A stretch of DNA of 64,000 bases from Teichococcus coralli (GCF_009829925.1 NZ_SNVJ01000023.1:1-64000), one strand, 5' to 3'; shown: positions 8,134 to 15,773, counted from the first letter of the stretch. Numbers and translations: made by a program. Notes: generated by a model from the letters alone, not told the origin.

Positions 8134-9156
8134 TCAGCCCTCCTCGGCGGGCGCGAGCAGTTCGGCCTGCGGCAGCGGCTGCCCTGCCGCCAGCGCCGCG
8201 GCCAGCCGCCCGTAGACCGCCACGGCGGCCGTGCTCGACGAGGCCTCCAGCGCGATGCGCCCGTTGCGGGCGGCGTGGCCGAAAACGGCGCTGGCCGGCA
8301 CCGGCTCCAGCACCGGTGCCTTTCCCGCCATGACGCCGACCAGCTGCTCCAGCACCTCGCGGTCCACTGACTTTCGCGGGCCGAACTGGGTGGGCAGGAT
8401 GCCGCCCAGGCGCAGCGCCGGATTGAGCCGCCGCTGCACCTTGCCGATGGTGGCCAGGATCAGCCCCACGCCCATGCTGTCATAAGGCTCGGTGCGAACG
8501 GGAATGATCACCTCATCCGCCGCGGCGAGGCCCATCACCGTCAGCATGCCGAGGTTGGGCGGCGCATCCAGCACGACGATGTCGTAGCGGTCGCGCACGG
8601 CCTCCAGCGCCTCGCGCAGCGCCACGTCGAAGCCCGGCTCGCGCCGGCCATCGGTTTCAGCGAGGTCGATATGGCTGGGCACCAGGTCAAAGCCGCCGCG
8701 GCCGACCAGCAGCGGATCGGCGCGGTCAAAGATCGCCTGCTCCAGCGGCAGGTCGCGCAGGATCACCTGCGCCATGGTGCGGCCCTGCCGGTAGGCCTCG
8801 ACGGTGTTGCCCGCCATCAGCGCGACCGAGGCGGTGGCCTGCGGGTCGAGGTCGGCCAGCAGCACCCGCCGGCCCTGGCGCGCCAGCCCGCAGGCGAGAT
8901 TGAGGGCGGAGGTGGTCTTGCCGACGCCGCCCTTCTGGTTGGCCAGCACCAGGATGCGGGCGTGGCGCGGCTGGCCGCTGGCCAAGGCCTGCATGGCGCG
9001 CGCCACCTCTTCCGGGATCGGCTCGCGCCCATTCTCCCAGCGCGAGATCCGCGGCTTGTCGTAGGAGCGCCCCAGCGCCCGGTTCAGAGCATCCTTCAGC
9101 TCCGACTGGCTTTGCCGGAGCTGCTGGCGCAGCATGCGCAGCGCTTCCCCATCCAT
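8134..9156 (-). CDS. parA: ParA partition ATPase with N-terminal HTH (type Ia-like)
   Basis: A 340-residue ParA. Residues 1-60 form an N-terminal helix-turn-helix (DKPRISRWENGREPIPEEVA), then a deviant Walker A, NQKGGVGKTT, at residues 73-82, a Walker A' region DLDPQATAS and Walker B IVVLDAPP. The N-terminal DNA-binding domain is the mark of P1/F-type (Ia) ParA proteins, which also repress their own operon. The ATG has a GGGGGGA ribosome site. It is the first gene of parAB, and inverted repeats at 9181-9265 lie in its promoter region, where autorepression would act. This is strong evidence for a plasmid-type segregation system. Confidence 0.92.
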   Translation of the reverse strand: MDGEALRMLRQQLRQSQSELKDALNRALGRSYDKPRISRWENGREPIPEEVARAMQALASGQPRHARILVLANQKGGVGKTTSALNLACGLARQGRRVLLADLDPQATASVALMAGNTVEAYRQGRTMAQVILRDLPLEQAIFDRADPLLVGRGGFDLVPSHIDLAETDGRREPGFDVALREALEAVRDRYDIVVLDAPPNLGMLTVMGLAAADEVIIPVRTEPYDSMGVGLILATIGKVQRRLNPALRLGGILPTQFGPRKSVDREVLEQLVGVMAGKAPVLEPVPASAVFGHAARNGRIALEASSSTAAVAVYGRLAAALAAGQPLPQAELLAPAEEG

Positions 9157-9180
9157 GCGGCTCGTCCCCCCTCTGACCCC

Positions 9181-9206
9181 CGCGTGCTCTGTTGTCAGAA
9201 CACGCG
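9181..9206. promoter_or_regulatory. inverted repeat upstream of parA
   Basis: Arms CGCGTG and CACGCG enclose TCTG and CAGA, giving an imperfect 26-bp dyad centred 38 nt from the parA start. Read towards parA it contains the TTCTGAC half-site of the par palindromes, so the same protein (ParB or the ParA HTH) may bind here. Confidence 0.5.
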
Positions 9207-9232
9207 GGCAGGCTGCCGACTTCCAGGCATTC

Positions 9233-9265
9233 CGTCAACGTCAACTTTCACCGTTGACGGTTGAC
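9233..9265. promoter_or_regulatory. GTTGAC double inverted repeat upstream of parA
   Basis: CGTCAACGTCAAC and GTTGACGGTTGAC face each other across a 7-nt gap, each containing two GTTGAC units. TTGAC also looks like a sigma70 -35 element reading towards parA, so the site may combine promoter and operator. Confidence 0.45.
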
Positions 9266-9493
9266 TTTACCCGAGGGCGTGGCCGGCCGCGCGGTCCGCA
9301 AGCCGGGCCATGGAAAGCGGCTCTGCCGCGCAGGGGAACAAGGCCGGGGACGCGGCCACAGGCGGGTTGCCGCCCGAGCCGGGCGGCAACCCGGAAAGCC
9401 GTTTGCGGGGCTGCTGCCCCGCATCATTGGAAAAGGGCGAGGCGCCTCCCGAGCAGCCGCGGAGATTGCCGGTCCCTGCGGCGCAAGGCTCCT

Positions 9494-9600
9494 CTAGGGC
9501 ATTTTTCGTTCGCCCTGGCTCACGGGAAATGCTCTAGCCGTTTGTTTTGGCGAGCATCTTCACCCGTCCCGATGATGCCGTCGGAACGGGATCTGCTCTA
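9494..9600. repeat. extragenic hairpin repeat element
   Basis: CTAGGGCATTT (9494-9504) pairs with AAATGCTCTAG (9527-9537) with one mismatch, and a further CTCTAG occurs at the right end, inside the stop codon of the next gene. Elements built on GAGCATTT/CTCTAG hairpins are common dispersed repeats in alphaproteobacteria. Only one copy is in this window. Confidence 0.4.
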
Positions 9601-10302
9601 GCGCCTGTCCTCCGCCGCCGCCGTGCGGGGCGCGAAGATGCGTGCCTGGCAGCTCTGCATCGCCTCCTCCAGGCTGGCGGCGGACCAGAAGGCGGTTTCA
9701 CGCGCCGCCGTTCCCGCCCGTGCCGCGCCTGACATGACGGCGGAAAAGGACAGCGTCTCCAGTTCGCAGCGGAAAGCGGGGCCCTCGCCGCCTGGCCAGG
9801 CCCGGATGAAGGCGGTCTGCAGATGGGTCCAGGGATGCTCCGCCGAAACCGGGCCGGCTGCGCTCAGGTGGCTGCAGGCCCAGATGCCCGGCAGGCCGGG
9901 CTCGCGCGCGATGGGAACAAAGGCCGGAGCAACGCAAAGCACCGTTCCGGCCGGCGGCGTCGCGTCGCCGCGCGGATGCACCGGCGCATGCGCCGCTCCC
10001 AGCGCTGCCACGATGCCGCGCATCAAGTCCGGCGCGCGCCCGGTGGCAACGGCCGGCGGCTCGCCGGAGGAAAGGGCGCGGCCTTCGGTGCGCCACTGGA
10101 CCGCGCCCGTCTCGTGCCAGCGGCCATTTTCGGAAAGCAGCACGCAGAGATGGTGATGGGTCGCCCCGCTGGCGTCACGGGGCCATCCGGGCGCTGCAGT
10201 GGTGAAGGCGCAGGCGCGGCGAACCGGACCCGGCACATCCACGCCGCCTTCAATTTCAATGAAATGAGGGGCGATGAAGCGGGGGGTCTGGAGTTCGCTC
10301 AT
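9598..10302 (-). CDS. hypothetical protein (234 aa)
   Basis: No family recognised. A soluble protein without signal peptide or membrane segment, beginning MSELQTPRFIAPHFIEIEGG and containing THHHLCVLLSENGRW and LPGIWACSHLSAAG. It has a normal mix of residues and several Cys and Trp, so it is probably real. Its TAG stop lies inside the flanking CTCTAG repeat, so the element may have supplied the stop. The neighbour on the left is the parA control region. No context suggests a role. Confidence 0.55.
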   Translation of the reverse strand: MSELQTPRFIAPHFIEIEGGVDVPGPVRRACAFTTAAPGWPRDASGATHHHLCVLLSENGRWHETGAVQWRTEGRALSSGEPPAVATGRAPDLMRGIVAALGAAHAPVHPRGDATPPAGTVLCVAPAFVPIAREPGLPGIWACSHLSAAGPVSAEHPWTHLQTAFIRAWPGGEGPAFRCELETLSFSAVMSGAARAGTAARETAFWSAASLEEAMQSCQARIFAPRTAAAEDRR

Positions 10303-10548
10303 CGCGCGGCTTCCGCCCAGGGGAAAGAAGCGGCGGGACGGCGGACGGGAAGGAGGATCAATGCCGGCATGAAAGGAGGGACCCAGGCTGCTGGCCAGGA
10401 GGTTAGCCGCCCTGACCCGCTATGGCGCCCTTCACGGTGCCTCATTCTTTGTATTTGTCGGAAAATTGCTTATTGAAAGTTAATTTTAGACTTTGTAGTT
10501 TATTTTTTATCCATCGGCCAGAAGGCCTGAACCTAAGGCCCCCCTGCC

Positions 10549-10746
10549 ATGCCTTTTCGGCTTCTCGCCCTGTTTTTCCTGCTGGTTCTGGGAAGTGCCG
10601 GTGGCGTTCTGTTGCTGGCCGGCTACGCATCGCTTGATGCGCCCGTACAACCTGCCACCTGCGGCTCCGCCTGCGCGGGCGGGCGGAGCAACATGCTTCC
10701 GCCGGCGGAACGGGCCGAGCGTTTCGCGCGCGTTTTTCGCGAGTAG
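10549..10746 (+). CDS. small membrane-anchored protein (65 aa)
   Basis: The N-terminus, MPFRLLALFFLLVLGSAGG, followed by VLLLAGYA, is a clear membrane anchor or signal peptide; the remainder is short, with two Cys (ATCGSACAGG) and an acidic-basic tail. The upstream 100 nt are strongly AT-rich for this genome (TTGAAAG, then TAGTTTATTTTTTATCC), consistent with a promoter. No ribosome site is obvious. Function unknown. Confidence 0.45.
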   Translation: MPFRLLALFFLLVLGSAGGVLLLAGYASLDAPVQPATCGSACAGGRSNMLPPAERAERFARVFRE

Positions 10747-10748
10747 CC

Positions 10749-11048
10749 CTACGCTGCCCTGCCCGGAATAGGTCGCGAAGCGCCGCCTGGGAGCTGGCGC
10801 AGCGCGTCCAGGGCGGACTGCATCCTGATCAGGGCGTCCTCCGCCTCGGCCAGCCGGAGCTTGGCCTTGAGGCTGGCCTGCTCCTCGCGCAACAGGGCAA
10901 CCTCGGTGCGCGCGAGCCGCTCTGAAAGCTGCTCAAGGGTTTGCTCCAGGGCAAGGCACCGATGCCGCCAGGTATTGGCGCGCCGCGCTGCCCAGAGGCG
11001 CGGCGCGGTGATCGGCATCAGGAATGCCAAAGCGCCCCTGACGGTCAC
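10749..11048 (-). CDS. small coiled-coil protein (99 aa)
   Basis: Starts at a GTG whose GTGA overlaps the stop of the DUF4170 gene, indicating translational coupling. After VRGALAFLMPITAPRLW, the protein is a continuous heptad helix (LEQTLEQLSERLARTEVALL, LRLAEAEDALIRMQSAL) ending in an unstructured tail. No family recognised. It is the last of three short genes (11625 to 10749) that read together. Confidence 0.5.
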   Translation of the reverse strand: MTVRGALAFLMPITAPRLWAARRANTWRHRCLALEQTLEQLSERLARTEVALLREEQASLKAKLRLAEAEDALIRMQSALDALRQLPGGASRPIPGRAA

Positions 11049-11272
11049 GGCTTGCCCGGCGCCGGCACGGCCCGCAACACGAAGAGCCGGTGGGAAGCAA
11101 TGTCCACCATCCGGCGCATCCGCTCCAGCCACGCCTTTTCGGCGGCTTCCGCCGTGTGGAAGGGGCCGTGCAGTTCCTCGGTGCCGGGTTCGAGCTCGGC
11201 AAAGCTCGTATCGCGGAAGATCCCGCCCCAGACCACCCAGATCTCGCGGCCGTTCAGGGGATCACTCATCAT
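11045..11272 (-). CDS. DUF4170 family protein
   Basis: A 75-residue protein, MMSDPLNGREIWVVWGGIFRD then TSFAELEPGTEELHGPF and AAEKAWLERMRRMVD. The WVV-GG-TSF-GTEE-GPF pattern is that of DUF4170, a small alphaproteobacterial domain of unknown function. The ATG at 11272 is chosen for GGAAGG 6 nt upstream. It is coupled to the next gene by a 4-nt overlap. Confidence 0.65.
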   Translation of the reverse strand: MMSDPLNGREIWVVWGGIFRDTSFAELEPGTEELHGPFHTAEAAEKAWLERMRRMVDIASHRLFVLRAVPAPGKP

Positions 11273-11340
11273 TCGTCCTTCCATTCTGGAGGCAAGGGCA
11301 GCGATCGCAGGACGTTCCGGCAATCTCCTGCCCTGCCCTG

Positions 11341-11625
11341 TCAGCGCGCGCAACGTATGCGGATTTTCATCCGTTTGGCAGGCCTGATCCCGGCGGATCC
11401 GCTTGTCGCCCGCCGCAATGCTGACAAGCCGTGGGAGGAGGCCCTGGCCAGATCCGAGCGCCAGCCGCGTGCGGCCATGACCAGCCCTGCCAGCGCCAGG
11501 CTGGCGTAGCCTGCCTCCGCGCTTGGCAGATGGAGGCCCGTCCGCAGCTCCAGGGTCTTCGGCAGGACCAGCGCGGCACCCGCGGCCAGGAAAAGGAAAG
11601 GACCAAGAAGCTTGCTGTTGCGCAC
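11341..11625 (-). CDS. small inner-membrane protein (94 aa)
   Basis: Two hydrophobic segments, LLGPFLFLAAGAALVLP and AGYASLALAGLVMAARG, followed by a basic Arg/Ser tail. No known family. Its start is 80 nt from an exact TGCGAAAAAT box reading towards it, so it may be the first gene of a short unit with the DUF4170 and coiled-coil genes and belong to the motility regulon proposed here. Confidence 0.5.
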   Translation of the reverse strand: MRNSKLLGPFLFLAAGAALVLPKTLELRTGLHLPSAEAGYASLALAGLVMAARGWRSDLARASSHGLSALRRATSGSAGIRPAKRMKIRIRCAR

Positions 11626-11705
11626 CGGGATTCTTCCTTTTCGCTCAGGGCCAGCTTTGCTGTGCCGTCACGCCCATCATAGGGTTGGCATGCCGTTTCA
11701 TCAAG

Positions 11706-11715
11706 ATTTTTCGCA
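11706..11715 (-). promoter_or_regulatory. TGCGAAAAAT box (exact)
   Basis: Exact copy, reading towards the small membrane protein gene, 80 nt from its start codon. Confidence 0.55.
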
Positions 11716-12027
11716 TAGCCTTCCGCCCTGCTGGTCGCTCGCCGCAACGGCCGGGAGCAGGTTGCGTGTGCGGGAAGGCAAAGTCGAAATGCCACGCCGG
11801 CTATATTCACAGAATAGTGATTCTAGGGTTTCCAAGAAGATGTCGGTCAAAGGGCGAGTGGCGCAGGTGCTTGCCGCACCGGGTCAGCAAATTCCCCTCG
11901 CCAAGCATCAGAACAACCTGCGGTAGCAACCATTGGTAAGATATTTTCCATTTCGACTCGTCCTTTCGCCGACAATGCCGCCCGGTCTTTCCAGGGGTTT
12001 CACGCACTGCCTTCTTGCTCGATGCGC

Positions 12028-12112
12028 TTTGCTCTTTTTTTGAGTCAAAGAGTCAAACAAGTCATAAAGTTATAAGGTTATGGGGCCGAAAAACATTATA
12101 TCAAACAGGACC
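12028..12112. other. AT-rich stretch next to the iterons, candidate unwinding element
   Basis: An unusually AT-rich stretch with a run of seven T, repeated AGTCA(A/T)A units and TTATAA/GTTAT words, lying 16 nt before the first iteron. In iteron plasmids an AT-rich DNA-unwinding element sits beside the iteron array. The role here is inferred from position. Confidence 0.55.
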
Positions 12113-12127
12113 TTACGGGTGCTTTGC

Positions 12128-12376
12128 GTCGGCGTCGCGACGAGCCTGCGTCGACGTCACGACGAGGATTTGTCGGCGTCACGACGAGTCTGCGTCGGCG
12201 TCACGACGAGGATTTGTCGGCGTCACGACGAGTCTGCGTCGGCGTCACGACGAGGATTTGTCGGCGTCACGACGAGTGGCGGAAGGGGTGTCGGCGTCAC
12301 GACGAGTCAGGCCTGTGGATAAGTCGCCGGCTCCGGCCGGAGGCCGTCTTTCGCGGGATGTCGGCGTCACGACGAG
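12128..12376 (+). repeat. iteron array of the replication origin (9 direct copies)
   Basis: The 17-bp unit GTCGGCGTCACGACGAG starts at 12128, 12150, 12172, 12194, 12216, 12238, 12260, 12290 and 12360. The first seven are at an exact 22-bp period, two helical turns, so Rep monomers would bind one face of the helix. Copy 1 (A to G) and copy 2 (G to A) each differ by one base; the others are identical. Spacers alternate between two 5-nt words, which rules out a CRISPR. The array lies directly upstream of the initiator gene. Confidence 0.9.
12314..12322 (-). promoter_or_regulatory. DnaA box (perfect consensus)
   Basis: TGTGGATAA, the exact complement of the DnaA box TTATCCACA, lies between iterons 8 and 9. 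It suggests that host DnaA cooperates with the plasmid initiator at this origin. Confidence 0.75.
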
Positions 12377-12416
12377 TCAGGGACGAAAAAGACTCGTCGT
12401 GACGCCGACATCCCGC
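12353..12416. promoter_or_regulatory. inverted iteron pair, candidate rep operator
   Basis: Two perfect 26-bp arms (12353-12378 and 12391-12416), each containing a whole iteron, face each other across 12 nt, ending 65 nt before the rep start. In iteron plasmids an inverted iteron in the rep promoter is bound by Rep dimers and gives autorepression, and I infer the same here. Confidence 0.7.
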
Positions 12417-12480
12417 TCTGCGCACTGGCATCCCGGCGCGGCCTCAGCCAAAACTTGCGCAGCAGGATGCGCCAGTGCCG

Positions 12481-13449
12481 ATGGACGAGCAGCACGCTTT
12501 CGAGTTCAACGCGACCGACAGTCCCCTGGTGGGCAAGGTCAAGGGCGACCGCAACACCATGGTCTACAACTTCTTCTCGCTGCGGCGGGAGAAGGAGACC
12601 GAGCTGCCTCGCTACGACGACGGCAAGGCCTGGATCGAGGTGGTCGGCACCAAGCATGGTGTCGCCTCGATCTGGGACAAGGAGCTGCTGGTCTATTCGG
12701 CCTCGCTGATCGCCGACAAGATCAACCGCGGCGAAACCCCTTCGGCGCGCATCACCTTCACCGCGCACGACTTCTTCGTCACCACCGGCAGCGCCACGGG
12801 CGGCTCGGCCTATGAGCGGCTTGAGGAATCCCTGGCGCGGCTGAAATCCACCTTTGTGCGCACCAACATCGAGACCGGCGGGGAGGGCGAGGACCGCGGC
12901 TTCGGCTGGCTCGACGAGTACCGCATCCTCTATCGCCGCGGCCGCGACGGCTCGAAGCAGATGCGCGCGGTGGAGCTCACCCTTTGCGCCTGGCTGTTCC
13001 GCGCCATCGTGCAGGACAAGCATTTCCTCACCTACACGCCGAAGTATTTCGAGCTGCCGCCGGTCGCCAAGCGGCTCTACGAGATCGCCCGCAGCGGCCC
13101 GCCGGGCGGCTTTCGGATGAACCTGGAGAAGCTGCGCAGCCGCGTCGGCACCACCCAGGACCTGCGCCGCTTCAAGGCCGAGCTGATGGCCTATGCCCGC
13201 CACAGGCGCAGCCTGCCGGACTATGGGATCGCCCTGGTCGATCCCCGGCTGCGCCGCTCGCTGGACAAGGGCTTTCCCAAGCCGGTGGGCCATACGCCGC
13301 TCAGGGGCTGGCTGGTGGCGTTCTATCCCACCAGCAACGTCACCAGCCTGATGCCGGTGGAATGCATGCCGCTGCTGGAGGAGGATGACGCCGAGCCGGC
13401 GCCCGAGCTGGCCCTTGAACCGCCGAAGGGCCGGCGACGCGCGGCGTGA
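12481..13449 (+). CDS. repA: plasmid replication initiator (RPA family)
   Basis: About 322 residues. HAFEFNATDSPLVGKVKGDR, then VYNFFSLRREKETELPRYDD and the following winged-helix region (ADKINRGETPSARITFTAHD, YERLEESLARLKSTFVRTNI) match the RPA/RepA initiator family of alphaproteobacterial plasmids. It would bind the iterons just upstream and open the origin. The ATG at 12481 is preceded in frame by a GTG at 12475; either may be used. The gene lies immediately after the inverted iteron, which suggests autoregulation. parAB lies about 3 kb to the left, completing a replication and partition module. Confidence 0.88.
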   Translation: MDEQHAFEFNATDSPLVGKVKGDRNTMVYNFFSLRREKETELPRYDDGKAWIEVVGTKHGVASIWDKELLVYSASLIADKINRGETPSARITFTAHDFFVTTGSATGGSAYERLEESLARLKSTFVRTNIETGGEGEDRGFGWLDEYRILYRRGRDGSKQMRAVELTLCAWLFRAIVQDKHFLTYTPKYFELPPVAKRLYEIARSGPPGGFRMNLEKLRSRVGTTQDLRRFKAELMAYARHRRSLPDYGIALVDPRLRRSLDKGFPKPVGHTPLRGWLVAFYPTSNVTSLMPVECMPLLEEDDAEPAPELALEPPKGRRRAA

Positions 13450-13633
13450 AGGCGCTGCCGAAGGGAAGGCGGCGGCGGCGAACCTCGCCAGGCCGCTCCC
13501 CTTTTCCGGAAGCTTTCGGCCGCCGCCGCCAGGGCTGCCGCGGTTTCCGGCGCCGGCGCACCAGCCGGCAGGGCAAAAACGAAGGGAAAGCCGCGGTGGG
13601 GACCTGAGGGAGAGGTTCTTCTCCCCCGGCCCT

Positions 13634-13870
13634 TCATGCTCTTGGCCCGGCGCGCGGCGCCGCCATGCCCACCGAGCCGTCCCGCCGGAACACCACCCCT
13701 TGCCCGGACAGAATGGATTGCACCCTGGCGAGCGTCCGGCTGGTGACGTTGCCGCCGCTCTCGACCCGGCTCAGCGTGTTCACCGACACGCCGGCGACCT
13801 TGGCCAGTTCGCGCAGGCTGAGGCCCAGCGCCGCGCGTGCCATGCGGCATTGGGCAGCGGAGATCAGCAT
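13634..13870 (-). CDS. XRE-family helix-turn-helix regulator (78 aa)
   Basis: A short Cro/C1-type DNA-binding protein: QCRMARAALGLSLRELAKVA, then GVSVNTLSRVESGGNVTSRT, which is the classical five-helix XRE domain with little else. AGGAGG precedes the ATG closely. It lies 8 nt after minE in the same direction, so it is probably the last gene of the minCDE operon. It could regulate min genes or copy-number genes; nothing in the sequence decides this. Confidence 0.75.
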   Translation of the reverse strand: MLISAAQCRMARAALGLSLRELAKVAGVSVNTLSRVESGGNVTSRTLARVQSILSGQGVVFRRDGSVGMAAPRAGPRA

Positions 13871-13878
13871 CGCGCCTC

Positions 13879-14124
13879 CTAGCGGCCCGGCGTCAGGTCA
13901 ATATCGATCTCCCGGACCTCGAGGGCCGGGGAGGTTCCGATCCGTACCCGCACGAGGCCGCCGCGGGCCAGCTTGCGGATCTCGCGCAGGCAGGCCTCCT
14001 GGATGCGCTGGGCGATATCCTCCCCGAGCACCGCCAGGCGGTCAGCGCTGACCTGCTGGCGCAGCCGCGAGGCAGCGAGGCCCGCCGTGTTGCGGCGGCG
14101 TTGGATCAGGGCAATCAGGGGCAT
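13879..14124 (-). CDS. minE: MinE cell-division topological specificity factor
   Basis: An 81-residue MinE. The N-terminal amphipathic and anti-MinCD segment (MPLIALIQRRRNTAGLAASR) is followed by the dimerisation domain (LGEDIAQRIQEACLREIRKL). MinE displaces MinC and stimulates MinD ATPase at the membrane, giving pole-to-pole oscillation. It follows minD by 18 nt in the order minC-minD-minE. The length is normal for the family. Confidence 0.9.
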   Translation of the reverse strand: MPLIALIQRRRNTAGLAASRLRQQVSADRLAVLGEDIAQRIQEACLREIRKLARGGLVRVRIGTSPALEVREIDIDLTPGR

Positions 14125-14142
14125 GGTCTCGGTTCCATCGGT

Positions 14143-15000
14143 TCAGGCGAAGCTGAAGCGGAACAGGCGGCGCAGGAAGCCGGGCTGTTCCGCTCCAACC
14201 GCCAGGGTCGCTTCGATTGCCGCCGCGCTCGGCAGGCGGATCGGGTTGCGCGCCTCGCCCAGAAAGCGGGAGACGGCGTCGCGGTAGGCGCGGCCGGCAT
14301 CGGTTTCGGCGTCCAGGCTGGCCGGCACGCCGGCATTCGAGGCCTTCAGCACCGCCTTGCTTTCCGGCACCACGCCCAGCAGCTCGGCGGAAAGGATGTC
14401 CTGGATCTCGCGCAGGGAAATCATCTCGCCGTTCTGCGCGCGGTCGGTGTCGAAGCGCGTCACCAGCAGATGCTCCCGCACCGCCTCCTGCCCATCCTCG
14501 GCGCGCCGCGACTTGGAGGCGATGAAGCCGAGGATGCGGTCGGCGTCGCGGATCGAGCTGACCTCGGGGTTGCACACCACGATCGCATGGTCCGCGTGGT
14601 AGAGCGCCATCATCGCGCCGTGCTCGATGCCGGCGGGGCTGTCGCAGAGGATGAAGTCGAACTCCTGCTTGAGCTGCTCCATCACGCGGGAGACGCCGTC
14701 GAGCGTCAGCGCGTCCTTCTCGTGCGTCTGCGAGGTGGCCAGGATGAACAGGTTGTCCACCCGCTTGTCCTTGATCAGCGCCTGATGCAGCTTGGCCTGG
14801 CCGTTGGCCACGTGCAGGAAGTCGTAGACGACGCGCTTCTCCACCCCGAGCACCAGGTCGAGGTTGCGCAGGCCGACATCGAAGTCGACCAGGCAGACGC
14901 GCTTGCCGCGCAAAGCGAGGGCGGCGCCGAAGGCGGCGGTGGTGGTGGTCTTGCCGACCCCGCCCTTGCCGGAGGTGATGGTGATGACGGTCGCGGACAT
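14143..15000 (-). CDS. minD: MinD septum-site ATPase
   Basis: A 285-residue MinD. The deviant Walker A GKGGVGKTT is at residues 11-19, with VDFDVGLRNLDL and FILCDSPAGIE following. The C-terminal amphipathic membrane-targeting helix (PGFLRRLFRFSFA) separates it from ParA and FlhG. It recruits MinC to the membrane and is driven off by MinE. The start at 15000 has AGGGAG upstream; a longer frame exists but is not MinD-like. It sits 41 nt after minC and next to motility genes, which is unusual company. Confidence 0.93.
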   Translation of the reverse strand: MSATVITITSGKGGVGKTTTTAAFGAALALRGKRVCLVDFDVGLRNLDLVLGVEKRVVYDFLHVANGQAKLHQALIKDKRVDNLFILATSQTHEKDALTLDGVSRVMEQLKQEFDFILCDSPAGIEHGAMMALYHADHAIVVCNPEVSSIRDADRILGFIASKSRRAEDGQEAVREHLLVTRFDTDRAQNGEMISLREIQDILSAELLGVVPESKAVLKASNAGVPASLDAETDAGRAYRDAVSRFLGEARNPIRLPSAAAIEATLAVGAEQPGFLRRLFRFSFA

Positions 15001-15041
15001 CGGGTTCTCCCTGTTGTCGGAGCGTGCGGTCGAGAAGGGGA

Positions 15042-15734
15042 TCAGGGCAGGGGGGCGAAGCGCAGCCAGCCGTCGCTCATTCTGAGCTGCGCCGGGCGCT
15101 TCACCCATTCGGGCGGGATCTCCTGGGCGCTGAGCCAGAGCCCGGCGATGGAGAGCAGTTCCGCGTCCATGATTTTCGCAAAGATGCGGGCGTGCGGATC
15201 GTCGCTGATGCCGGCGCTGGCCGAGCCGCGCAGCGCGCCATAGACATGGATGCAGCCATCGGCCAGCAGCTGCGCCCCGGGGGAGACCGAGTGCAGCACG
15301 ATCAGGTCGGCCTCGGCGGCATAGATCCGCTGGCCGGAGCGCACCGGCTGGCTGACGATCACCGAGGGGCGGCGGGTGCAGGGGGTGGCGCAGTCCTGCT
15401 CGGCCTCCAGCATGCGGCCGAGGCCGCAGGCCAGGGCGGCGCGCTCGATCTCCGGCCAGCGCGCCCGGAAGGCGGCCGGCACCAGGCCGAACCGCCTCAC
15501 CGCCTCCACCAGCGGGGCGACCTGGGCCTCGGCGGCGGGCGGCAGGGCGGCGAGGTCCAGCAGCACCGGCGCGTGGCGGAAAAAGCTCGCGGTGCCGGCC
15601 AGCCGGGCCGCCAGGGCCTGCTCCAGCGCCGCCGGGTCATGCTCGGTGATTTCCAGCGTCAGGAAAGGGTGGGAGCGGCCCCGCAGCCGAATGGGGCTCT
15701 GCGCGGCCGTCTCCCAGGTGGTTTCATGCCTCAT
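15042..15734 (-). CDS. minC: MinC septum-formation inhibitor
   Basis: A 230-residue MinC. The N-terminal domain (PIRLRGRSHPFLTLEITEHD, FFRHAPVLLDLAALP) would inhibit FtsZ. The C-terminal beta-helix domain (RSGQRIYAAEADLIVLHSVS, QLLADGCIHVYGALRGSASAG) binds MinD. The ATG at 15734 follows a GTG and has AAGG upstream. Two TGCGAAAAAT-type boxes (15764 and 15828, the second exact) read towards it, suggesting that the min operon shares control with flagellar genes. Confidence 0.92.
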   Translation of the reverse strand: MRHETTWETAAQSPIRLRGRSHPFLTLEITEHDPAALEQALAARLAGTASFFRHAPVLLDLAALPPAAEAQVAPLVEAVRRFGLVPAAFRARWPEIERAALACGLGRMLEAEQDCATPCTRRPSVIVSQPVRSGQRIYAAEADLIVLHSVSPGAQLLADGCIHVYGALRGSASAGISDDPHARIFAKIMDAELLSIAGLWLSAQEIPPEWVKRPAQLRMSDGWLRFAPLP

Positions 15735-15763
15735 CACGCCTGCCTTCTGCCGGCGCCACCAGG

Positions 15764-15773
15764 ATTTTTCGCT
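15764..15773 (-). promoter_or_regulatory. AGCGAAAAAT box, minC-proximal
   Basis: One mismatch; reads towards minC, 29 nt from its start. It is flanked by a small dyad, CCAGGA and TCCTGG. Confidence 0.45.

Larger units (their letters stand above)
9157..9597. other. parA upstream region and repeat element, no gene
   Basis: No supported gene. The part next to parA (9181-9265) carries two inverted-repeat systems. The far part (9494-9600) is a hairpin-forming repeat-like element. Confidence 0.6.
11626..12480. other. non-coding region containing the replication origin
   Basis: 855 nt without a supported gene. The left half (11626-12027) holds an exact TGCGAAAAAT box and nothing else I recognise. 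The right half holds the AT-rich stretch, iterons, a DnaA box and the inverted iteron before rep, each listed separately. Confidence 0.75.

Noticed and set aside
9501..9510. ATTTTTCGTT as another copy of the motility box
   Set aside because: It is part of the extragenic hairpin repeat and differs in the conserved CGCA part.
11612..11926. Plus-strand frame left of the origin
   Set aside because: It overlaps a regulatory box and an AT-rich stretch, has no ribosome site and no family resemblance.
12128..12376. Regular repeats as a CRISPR array
   Set aside because: Units are 17 bp, spacers are 5 nt and alternate between two words, and there are no cas genes; this is an iteron array.
14143..15000. 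MinD as the flagellar-number ATPase FlhG
   Set aside because: It lies between minC and minE homologues and has the C-terminal membrane helix of MinD.
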